Shown: piece after piece, positions 36,580-44,543 of the stretch
How the letters are laid out: each line of letters starts with the position of its first letter
Position numbering within the stretch: position 1 is the stretch's first letter
Assembly: GCA_020853705.1 (NCBI GenBank)
Contig: JADYYK010000102.1
Location: 1 to 44,543 of the forward strand
DNA length: 44,543 nt
Source: Deltaproteobacteria bacterium
GTDB taxonomy: Bacteria; Myxococcota_A; Polyangia; Haliangiales; JADYYK01
Direction: 5' to 3'
Notes under the pieces: generated by a model
Told to the model about the DNA's origin: nothing
Databases searched by the model: none
Seen by the model: only the letters and a program-made list of their open reading frames with translations
Position numbers and translations under genes: made by a program

Positions 36580-38037
36580 CTACTTGGGGTTCCCGCCGGT
36601 GGGGGCAGGAGCGCCCGGCGCGGGAGCCGGCGCCGGGGGCGGCGTCTCTTCGGCCGGCGGCTCTGGCGGCAGCGCCTTGATCTCCTTGAAGGTCTGGATC
36701 AGCTTGTTGAGGTCGTCGATGCGCTCGCCGGCGTCCTTGATCTTGTCCGGCGGGCCGCCCTTCTGCTTGAACTGGGTGAAAAAGCCGACCGCCTTGGTGG
36801 CGGCGTCGATCTGACCGTCATAGTCGTCCGGGTTCAGGATGACGAGGCGGTAGTTGGCGTACAGCAGGCCGAGGTTGTAGTAGGCCGCGCCGGCGCTGGG
36901 CTGCATGGCCTGGGCGTCCTTGTAGGTCTTCTCGGCGTCGTCGAGGATCTTGGTGTCCTTCTGCACGGCGGCCAGGCCACGCAGCGCGACCCCGAGGCCG
37001 ACCTTGGCCTCGTAGTTCCTGGGCTCCTTCTTGAGCACGGCCTCGAACTGCGCCTTGGCGTCGTCGTACTTGCGGAACGAGATGCCCAGCGAGCCGACGT
37101 TCATGCGCGCCTCGGTCAGGTTCGGATCCAGCACGATGGCCTTGTTGAAGTCGCTGAGCGCCATCGACACGTTCTTGCGCTTGAGCGCCAGCAGGCCCGA
37201 GGTCACATACAGCGGGGCGAACTTGTCGTTCTTCTTCTTGGCCTGGTCGATGAGCAGCTGCGCGATGTCGAGCCGCGAGGCGTTGTTCTCGCTGCCCTCC
37301 AGGTAGACCAGGGCGAAGGTGTTGAAGGCCTCGAGGTTATCGGCCTCGACGGCCAGCGCGGTGCGCAGGTGGCCGAGGACCTCGTCCTCGAGCCGGGTGC
37401 GCTCGGCCTCGACGGTCGACACCCGCAGCTTCTGGTACAGCATCCAGGCCAGGTTGTTGTGCGCCGCGGCGTTGTTGGGGTCGGCCTTGAGGGCGTTCTC
37501 GAACCACGGCTTGGCCTTCTCGGGTGCGCCGCCGCGCAGGTAGATCTCGCCGATGTTGGCGAACGCCGGCGCGTAGGCGCCGTTGATCGCGATGGCCGCC
37601 TTGTACGCGGCCTCGGCCTTGGCGTCCTCATGGCAGTGCGAGTACGAGGCGCCGACGTTGAAGCGCGCCTCGACCATCTTGGGCGCCGAGCTGGCCAGCC
37701 CCTCCCAGACCGCGGCCGCGCGCGTGCACAGCCCGCTGTTCCAGCCGGTGGCCTGGGCCTCCTTCTCGAGGTCGGCGTACGCCTTGGCCGCCTTGTCGAA
37801 CTTGGCCTTGTCGGTGTCGGACATCTCGACCACGGGGCCGGCCGCCTTGACCTCGGGCGGCGGCGCCGCCTTGGCGGCCAGCTTGGACATCGGCTTCTTG
37901 CCGACCGGCGCCCCCTTGACCATGGTGCCGCCACCGCCGCCCGCGCCGCCCTTGCCGCCGCCGCCGCACGCGGCGGTGAGGGACACCAGCGCCATCCCGA
38001 GCCACATCTTCTTGTTCGTCATCCTCATGGTCATCAT
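36580..38037 (-). CDS. gltE: GltE-like TPR lipoprotein
   Basis: A 485-residue protein. The signal peptide ends in a lipobox (L-T-A-A-C) followed by a Gly/Lys-rich linker. About eight TPR units follow, for instance PKMVEARFNVGASYSHC, APAFANIGEIYLRGGAPEKA and NNAAHNNLAWMLYQKL, and the tail is Pro/Ala-rich (PAPAPGAPAPTG). This matches the adventurous-gliding TPR lipoprotein GltE (AglT) in type and position. GltE is an outer-membrane lipoprotein of the Glt complex in M. xanthus. AAGGAG overlaps the upstream stop and lies eight bases before the first of three clustered ATGs at 38037. Confidence 0.82.
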   Translation of the reverse strand: MMTMRMTNKKMWLGMALVSLTAACGGGGKGGAGGGGGTMVKGAPVGKKPMSKLAAKAAPPPEVKAAGPVVEMSDTDKAKFDKAAKAYADLEKEAQATGWNSGLCTRAAAVWEGLASSAPKMVEARFNVGASYSHCHEDAKAEAAYKAAIAINGAYAPAFANIGEIYLRGGAPEKAKPWFENALKADPNNAAAHNNLAWMLYQKLRVSTVEAERTRLEDEVLGHLRTALAVEADNLEAFNTFALVYLEGSENNASRLDIAQLLIDQAKKKNDKFAPLYVTSGLLALKRKNVSMALSDFNKAIVLDPNLTEARMNVGSLGISFRKYDDAKAQFEAVLKKEPRNYEAKVGLGVALRGLAAVQKDTKILDDAEKTYKDAQAMQPSAGAAYYNLGLLYANYRLVILNPDDYDGQIDAATKAVGFFTQFKQKGGPPDKIKDAGERIDDLNKLIQTFKEIKALPPEPPAEETPPPAPAPAPGAPAPTGGNPK

Positions 38038-38049
38038 GATGGTGGCTCC

Positions 38050-41000
38050 TTACTGCCTGAGGTCCGTGACGACGTCCTGGAAGTCCGAGGACTCGGGCAG
38101 GAAGTTGGGCTCGGCACGCAGCTCGATGGCGGGCGGGAAGTCCGAGGGCTTGAGCTGCGACAGCTCGGCCTCGCACAGCTGCGACCACTCGTTGAACCAG
38201 TTGCGCGCGGTCGACTCGTTGAGGCAGGTCGCCAGCTCGTTGATGGCGACGCCGTCGAGCGGCGCGGCCAGCTTGCCCAGACCTTCGCAGTAACCGTCGG
38301 CGTAGGCCTCGACGAAGTCGGGGTCGTTCGCGATCTCCGACGGCGGCTTCGGGATCTCGGCGCTGTACAGGGCGTCGGCGATGTTCTGGTACATCTGACC
38401 GACGCGCGAGGCGGCGGCGATGGCCCAGTGGCTGGCGCCAGCACCCTTGATCTTGAGGACCTCGGCGTACTGATCACGGGCCTTGAGCAGGGCCTTCTCC
38501 TTGCCCTCCTTCCACTTGAAGAACTTCTCGATCGAGGCCTTCTCCTTGCCCTCGCGGAAGTCGAGCCCGCCGGGGAACTTGATCTCGACGTACTTCTCGT
38601 AGAGGTCCTCGCCCATCTGGAACTGGGCGCGGGCCGCGAAGTACAGCATCTGCGAGATGCGCGCGTTCTTCTCGTCCTCGTCCTTGCCCGGCACCGAGTT
38701 GACGGCGTTGCCGCCGCCGAAGGCCTTGAGCGCGATCTTGTAGTGCGCCATCGCCTCCTTGTACTTCTCGGGGCGGCGGTCGATGACCGAGATCTTGGCG
38801 CGGTCGGCGGCGCAGGTCTTGGGCATGTCGGCCAGGCGCTGCTTCTTGGTGCGCTTGCGCTTCTTCTTGACCACGGCGGTCGAGGCGCGGGCGCGCTCGA
38901 TGCTGACGCAGGCGCCGTTGACGCCCGCGATCGGGCACGACTCGCGCCACAGCTTGTCGGCGATCTTGACGTGCGCGATGATCACGCGGTCGACACCGCC
39001 GGCGCCGCCCCAGGTCTTGAGGTACTGGCTGAGGTGCTTCTCGAGATCGTCCCAGCGCTTGCGCTTCTCGAACACGGCGGCCAGACCGAACGACACCGCG
39101 GCGGCCTCCGACTTCTTCTTCTTGCCGTACTGCTTGATGAAGAAGTCTCCGTTCGCGATGGCCTTGTCGTCCTGACCGAGACCGCGGCGGAAGAAGGTGG
39201 CGTCGCCCAGCGACTTCATGGCCTCGGCCTCGCCGCCGAACTTCTTGGCGAACTCCTCGAAGTACTCGGCGGCGGTCTGGAAGTAACCGACGCGGGCGAA
39301 GTTGGCGCCCAGGAACTGGCGGCTCTTCTGCGCCAGCGGATCATCCGGCGCGATCTTGATGAGGTTCTGCCGCATCTTGATGGCGGCGCCGAGCAGCTTG
39401 GCGTCGTCGAAGCAGGCCGCGGCGTTGAAGAGGATCTCGGTGATGCCCTTGGCCTCGGGGAACGCCTTGAGCAGCTCGACGTACTTGAGGCCGCAGGCCT
39501 TGAAGTCGCCTTCCTTCTGCTTCTTCTCGGCCGACAGCCGCATCGACTGCTCCTTGAGCAGCGACAGGTTGTCCTTGAGCTCGGCGTTGGCGAGCATCTC
39601 GGGCATGCCCTGCAGCTTGTCGACCCACTTGGGGATGTCGTCCTGGCGGTCGCCGTTGTTCAGCGAGTCGAGCAGCGCGATGGCCGCGTCGGGCGCATAG
39701 CGCGACTTGCGGTGGCTGTTGATGATGTCCTCGAGGACCGGGATGGCGTCCGCGAAGTGGTTGTATTCGTAGAAGATGCGAGCCTTGTAGAACTTCATGA
39801 AGACATAGTCTTCGTCGGAGTCGTTGTAGGTGACGTTGGGCGCTGGCGGCTTGACGTACTTCACGTACAGGTCGAACGACTCCATCAGCTTCTTCTGGTT
39901 GTCGGGGATCGCCAGCTCTTTGCGGTTCTTCTCGTCCTTCTTGCTGTCGATGCCGGCGCGGTCATCGACGGCCAGCGCGTTCTTCCACGCCTGCATCGCC
40001 GAGTAGGCCGCCTCCTTCACGATCTCCTGCGGGGCGTTCGGGGTGCGTGCGATGGCCGAGTAGATCTCGGCGGCCTCGGCGAACAGCTGACGCTGCTGCG
40101 ACGGGTTGGTCTCCTTCTCGGCGCGCGTCCACGACAGCTCCGCCGCGTAAAGGCGCATCTCCGACGCCTCTTCCTCGGTGCCGAAGTTGTCGAGGTAGAT
40201 CTTGTAGAGCCGGTACACGAAGGGCAGACGATCCGCGATGCGCACGTTGCCCTGATCGTCGATGGCCTCGGTGTGCCACAGGCGCGCCAGCTCCGACGCG
40301 GTGTTCATCGCGTTGTCGTGGCACTCCTCGAGCTGCGCCTTGGGGAGGTCGATCTTCTTGGCCTCTGCGGCCTTGTAGACGCGGACCAGGTTCTCCAGCT
40401 CGTCGACGCGCTTGGTGTCGCCGGGCAGCGCGAACTGCGCGCGGAAGACCACGAACTGCCAGTTGCACAGCTCCTTGTTCTTGGAGTCGATCTTCATCAG
40501 CTCGTGGTAGGTCTTGATGGCGTCGTTGAACTTACCGTTGCCCATGTAGAGATCGCCCAGCTGGGCCATCATCTCGAGCGACTGGTCGCCACCGACCTTC
40601 TTGAACAGCGCGTAGGCCTTGTCGGCCTGGCCGATCTCGGCGTAGACGCGGACGACGTCCTTGCGGGCGGCGCGCACCAGCGTCTTCGACTTCGGCTTGT
40701 CCTTCATCTCCTGCACGACGTCGATCAGCGTGCCGAGCGCCTTCTCCTGATCGCCGAGGTTGTAGTAGACCCACGCGGTCTTGTACTTGGCGTAGCCGTA
40801 GACGCCCGAGTTCTTGAACTCGAGCACCTTGTTGTAAAAGTCGAGCGCGCTGTCGAAGTCACCCTTGCCGAAGAAGTACTCGGCGAACGCCAGGTACGCG
40901 TCGGGGATGTACTTGGAGCCCTGGTAGTCCTTGATGAGACGCTTGAAGACGGTGCGCGCCTCGCCGTCCATCTGCGCCTGCGTGAGCATGTAGGCGAGGA

Positions 41001-41556
41001 AGAACAGGACCGAGTCCATGCGCTTGTAGTTCTTCCACTTCGGATTGTTGGCGACCGAGGTGTACTGCTTGACCGCCTCGAGCAGCCACTTCTTCTCCTG
41101 CTTGAGGTTCTCGTTCCTCTGCCCGGTCCACTTCTGCTTCTCGGCGTTGTTCTTGGCGTTGTCGGCCTTGAACGTCGCCTCCATGGCGCGGAAGTGATGG
41201 AAGCGGCGCTTCTGCGCCATGATCTCGGCGAGGCGGAAGATGTAGTCCGCCTTCTCCTCGGAGTCGTCATCCGTGGAGTCGATCAGCATCTGGTACTTCT
41301 TGATCTGAGCGTCCCGGATATCGGAGACCTTCTCCTCCGCCATCAGCAGATCGTCGGCGGTGACGTCGTTGGACGGCGCCGCCTTGGTCTTGCCGGTGTT
41401 GGTGGCTTTGATCTCCTTGGTCAACTCGGTCTGCTTGACCTTGACCGTCGCCTTCTTCTTGTTGTAGCGGGGCGCGCCGAGGGCCGCGGGAGCGGCCATC
41501 GTCACGGCGAGGAACCCGCAGAGGATCTTCTGCCAGAGCTTCTTCCTGAGCCTCAT
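38050..41556 (-). CDS. gltD: Large exported TPR protein, GltD/AgmU-like
   Basis: A 1,168-residue protein with a signal peptide (KKLWQKILCGFLAVTMAAPAALGA) and a Lys-rich mature start. TPR-like helical pairs run along most of its length (YIPDAYLAFAEYFFGKGDFDSALDFY, YAKYKTAWVYYNLGDQEKALG), with a basic stretch KKKRKRTKKQR near residue 880. GltD (AgmU) of M. xanthus is a similarly long TPR protein next to gltE. It would be a periplasmic scaffold. The ATG at 41556 has AAGG seven bases upstream and begins the signal; the frame is open to 41616 but that extension has no ribosome site. Orthology rests on size, domain type and order. Confidence 0.78.
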   Translation of the reverse strand: MRLRKKLWQKILCGFLAVTMAAPAALGAPRYNKKKATVKVKQTELTKEIKATNTGKTKAAPSNDVTADDLLMAEEKVSDIRDAQIKKYQMLIDSTDDDSEEKADYIFRLAEIMAQKRRFHHFRAMEATFKADNAKNNAEKQKWTGQRNENLKQEKKWLLEAVKQYTSVANNPKWKNYKRMDSVLFFLAYMLTQAQMDGEARTVFKRLIKDYQGSKYIPDAYLAFAEYFFGKGDFDSALDFYNKVLEFKNSGVYGYAKYKTAWVYYNLGDQEKALGTLIDVVQEMKDKPKSKTLVRAARKDVVRVYAEIGQADKAYALFKKVGGDQSLEMMAQLGDLYMGNGKFNDAIKTYHELMKIDSKNKELCNWQFVVFRAQFALPGDTKRVDELENLVRVYKAAEAKKIDLPKAQLEECHDNAMNTASELARLWHTEAIDDQGNVRIADRLPFVYRLYKIYLDNFGTEEEASEMRLYAAELSWTRAEKETNPSQQRQLFAEAAEIYSAIARTPNAPQEIVKEAAYSAMQAWKNALAVDDRAGIDSKKDEKNRKELAIPDNQKKLMESFDLYVKYVKPPAPNVTYNDSDEDYVFMKFYKARIFYEYNHFADAIPVLEDIINSHRKSRYAPDAAIALLDSLNNGDRQDDIPKWVDKLQGMPEMLANAELKDNLSLLKEQSMRLSAEKKQKEGDFKACGLKYVELLKAFPEAKGITEILFNAAACFDDAKLLGAAIKMRQNLIKIAPDDPLAQKSRQFLGANFARVGYFQTAAEYFEEFAKKFGGEAEAMKSLGDATFFRRGLGQDDKAIANGDFFIKQYGKKKKSEAAAVSFGLAAVFEKRKRWDDLEKHLSQYLKTWGGAGGVDRVIIAHVKIADKLWRESCPIAGVNGACVSIERARASTAVVKKKRKRTKKQRLADMPKTCAADRAKISVIDRRPEKYKEAMAHYKIALKAFGGGNAVNSVPGKDEDEKNARISQMLYFAARAQFQMGEDLYEKYVEIKFPGGLDFREGKEKASIEKFFKWKEGKEKALLKARDQYAEVLKIKGAGASHWAIAAASRVGQMYQNIADALYSAEIPKPPSEIANDPDFVEAYADGYCEGLGKLAAPLDGVAINELATCLNESTARNWFNEWSQLCEAELSQLKPSDFPPAIELRAEPNFLPESSDFQDVVTDLRQ

Positions 41557-41686
41557 GAACACACCTTGTTGGCCGAGGGTGGGGGCGACGACTTCTTGAC
41601 GTATGGAGTCGCGCAAGGATCTGCGCGTCTAACGCGACGACGAAAGCGAAGGCAGGCTAGCGGCAAGGCGAAGGACAAGGGCAGGA

Positions 41687-43363
<1,677 letters not shown>

Positions 43364-43449
43364 CCCTGGATCCTTTCACCTGGCCCGAGGCTGCTAGGCG
43401 TCAGGCGTCTGACGCGCGGACAGCGCTCGCGGAGCACGATTGCTCGCGG

Positions 43450-43478
43450 ACTATAGCCAGGTGCCATGTCGATCACAA
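43450..43478 (-). promoter_or_regulatory. Promoter of gliding-type cluster
   Basis: Minus strand: TTGTGA (43478-43473), 17 nt, TATAGT (43455-43450). A strong sigma70-type match, 87 bp before the ATG of the first gene. Confidence 0.75.
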
Positions 43479-43526
43479 GTCTGAGCGTCCGCGTGGGCCA
43501 GCATGCGCGCTTCGAACGTGGGGCTA

Positions 43527-43554
43527 TTGACACCCCTTCCACCCTGTGTAAGAT
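43527..43554 (+). promoter_or_regulatory. Promoter of Cys-rich lipoprotein gene
   Basis: TTGACA (43527-43532), 16 nt, TAAGAT (43549-43554), a near-consensus sigma70-type promoter. It is back-to-back with the gliding cluster promoter, 49 bp between the two -35 boxes. Confidence 0.78.
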
Positions 43555-43617
43555 GACGCGAATTTCACCCGTGTTTTTGGCCCTTTCGCCGCGTGGCCGT
43601 GGCCTTGGAGACCCCGA

Positions 43618-44046
43618 ATGAAGAGACTGCTGCTGGCTCTGGCGCTGTCGGTGGGTGCGATGACCCTGGCGGGTTGTCCCGATAGCGACGTGGGCAAGGC
43701 CTGCGTTGCTGGCGCGCCGACGGCCACTGGCGGCTCGTCGATCATCAATTCGCAGGCGCTCGAGTGCAACTCGCGCATCTGCTTCCGCCCGTCGTCGGCG
43801 GCCGGCGGTGGCACCTCCGAGGACCTGTGCACCGACTTCTGCAGCTCGAGCAGCGACTGTAACGATGGCCCCAAGGACAAGTGCAAGGCCGGCTTCGCCT
43901 GCGCGGTCGCCGTCACCGTCGGCCCGTTCTGCTGCAAGAAGATGTGCATCTGCAAGGACTACCTGAGCATCTCCGACGCCGGCATCGTGCGCCCCGAGGC
44001 GTGCAACCCGGACAAGCCCGAGAACAAGTGCCCGAACATCCGCTAG
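43618..44046 (+). CDS. Cys-rich lipoprotein, divergent from gliding-type cluster
   Basis: A 142-residue protein with lipobox T-L-A-G-C at residue 20. The mature part has more than a dozen Cys, many clustered (DLCTDFCSSSSDCND, DKCKAGFACAV, FCCKKMCICKD), so several disulfides are expected in a small extracellular fold. Clusters of this spacing are frequent in myxobacterial surface lipoproteins. GGAG lies seven bases before the ATG. It has its own strong promoter, divergent from that of the gliding-type cluster. No named family is recognised. Confidence 0.82.
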   Translation: MKRLLLALALSVGAMTLAGCPDSDVGKACVAGAPTATGGSSIINSQALECNSRICFRPSSAAGGGTSEDLCTDFCSSSSDCNDGPKDKCKAGFACAVAVTVGPFCCKKMCICKDYLSISDAGIVRPEACNPDKPENKCPNIR

Positions 44047-44093
44047 TTCTCGTCGGGTAGTTCCGCCGCCAGCGGCGGCTGGGTCGAAGTCAC

Positions 44094-44139
44094 AGTCGAA
44101 AGTCGAACGGGCCGGAGTGACGCCCTGAGACTTTCGACT
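44094..44139. repeat. Inverted repeat, 11-bp arms
   Basis: AGTCGAAAGTC (44094-44104) and GACTTTCGACT (44129-44139) are perfectly complementary with a 24-nt loop. There is no T-run after either arm. Confidence 0.6.
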
Positions 44140-44212
44140 TTGACGTTTCGGGGACCTGGTCGCAGGGGCGGAAGTTGGGCTCGGGGGTTCGTGGACGGGC
44201 GCGGGTGGTGAG

Positions 44213-44273
44213 CCGTGCTCGTGAACCGTGCTCGTGAACCGTGCTCGTGCTCGTGCTCGTGCTCGTCCTCGTG
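44213..44273 (+). repeat. Short tandem repeat (13-bp and 6-bp units)
   Basis: CCGTGCTCGTGAA occurs twice in tandem, then the unit shortens to CTCGTG repeated about five times with one change near the end. This looks like replication slippage in non-coding DNA. Confidence 0.8.
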
Positions 44274-44416
44274 CCAGCGGTGGACAGGGGATCGACCCAG
44301 CGCGGGCCGAGACGAGCCCAGGTGGCCTCCTCCCGCCCCGATCTTGATTCGGGCCGACAAACCCTACATGCGGGGTCTGACACGACGGAGGGGGTGAACG
44401 GGAGAGGGGGGGCCGA

Positions 44417-44543
44417 ATCGAGATAGGGGCGGCCAGTAGGGACTGGCCGACCCCTCTCACACCACCGGACGTACGGGTCCGTATCCGGCGGTTCACAGGT
44501 TGGGGTCCGCCTCCAGCCTCGGCAGTCCCATCGCATCGAAAGC
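44417..44543 (-). mobile_element. 3' end of a group II intron (domains V and VI), partial
   Basis: Minus strand 44492-44461 folds as a domain V hairpin: a 9-bp lower stem (ACCGCCGGA with TCCGGTGGT), a CG dinucleotide bulge on the 3' side, an upper TACG/CGTA stem and a 4-nt loop. The stem holds C-G-C with a G-T wobble, like the CGC triad of group IIC introns. After GT, 44458-44420 folds as domain VI (GGCCAGT/ACTGGCC upper stem, GAGA/TCTC base) with an unpaired A at 44424. Seven bases later the sequence reads GAT, a normal intron end. The rest of the intron lies beyond the window. Confidence 0.65.
44493..44543 (-). CDS. C-terminal end of presumed intron-encoded maturase/reverse transcriptase, partial
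   Basis: Sixteen codons and a TGA read AFDAMGLPRLEADPNL. Intron-encoded proteins end just before domain V, and this stop overlaps the start of the domain V hairpin, so identity is inferred from position. The sequence alone is too short to assign. Confidence 0.4.
   Translation of the reverse strand, partial: AFDAMGLPRLEADPNL

Larger units (their letters stand above)
44047..44416. other. Intergenic stretch without supported gene
   Basis: This stretch separates the Cys-rich lipoprotein from the intron end. Open frames here translate to His/Glu- or Arg-rich low-complexity sequence caused by the tandem repeat, with no start signals. It holds the inverted and tandem repeats listed separately, and a 7-bp GC palindrome near 44063-44078. 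Confidence 0.6.

Noticed and set aside
44043..44360. Minus-strand frame of 105 codons with His-Glu repeats
   Set aside because: The repeats come from the CTCGTG array, and there is no ribosome site or conserved motif.

Overview
The window reads as chromosome of a GC-rich myxobacterium. The signs are a block resembling the Myxococcus adventurous gliding (Agl-Glt) G1 cluster, many exported TPR proteins and lipoproteins, a eukaryotic-type Ser/Thr kinase, and an FHA-GAF-cyclase protein. A Haliangiales/Kofleriaceae-type lineage seems likely from overall style, but that is an impression; no rRNA or marker gene here settles it.

Left part (1-7,800) is accessory-looking and mosaic. It carries two exported proteins, a multi-zinc-ribbon protein, a metzincin protease, a VWA-like lipoprotein, a PH-like protein behind a toxin-tail remnant, a DUF4258/MqsA-like toxin-antitoxin pair with a palindrome over its promoter, and a three-gene minus-strand operon (zinc ribbon, HIT hydrolase, HNH nuclease). 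Two repeat pairs mark rearrangement. The last 124 bp of the lipoprotein gene at 447-1301 recur at 4788-4911, and an 18-bp sequence recurs at 1313 and 7754, the second copy lying 66 bp from a tRNA-Leu(CAG) gene.

Middle part (7,837-20,491): tRNA-Leu, a cytochrome P450, a small lipoprotein, an FHA-GAF-class III adenylate cyclase overlapping a hydantoinase/oxoprolinase B gene, a lipoprotein, a Ser/Thr kinase, an FG-GAP lipoprotein and an exported TPR-like protein. On the opposite strand are hydantoinase A and a CPBP-family membrane protein with altered active-site motifs. The A and B hydantoinase genes, normally adjacent, are about 4.4 kb apart and convergent.

Right part (20,517-43,363) is a minus-strand gliding-type cluster. 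In transcription order: an exported TPR protein, a 1,168-aa GltD/AgmU-like TPR protein, a GltE-like TPR lipoprotein, a small CglF/GltF-like protein, and a GltG-like protein (FHA, three membrane segments, AgmX/PglI C-terminal domain). After a strong intrinsic terminator come a TPR lipoprotein and a 3,953-aa GltI/AgmK-like TPR protein. These would form cytoplasmic, inner-membrane, periplasmic and outer-membrane parts of a trans-envelope machine. Clear sigma70-like promoters are visible at 43450-43478, 36524-36552 and 33540-33568; the last has three helically phased heptamers upstream. A divergent Cys-rich lipoprotein follows at 43,618.

The right edge (44,047-44,543) has no convincing complete gene. 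It holds an inverted repeat, a short tandem repeat and, on the minus strand, what folds as domains V and VI of a group II intron with the last codons of its presumed maturase. Across the left and middle parts many genes begin 5-7 nt after a TAnnnT box with no Shine-Dalgarno sequence, which suggests leaderless transcripts.
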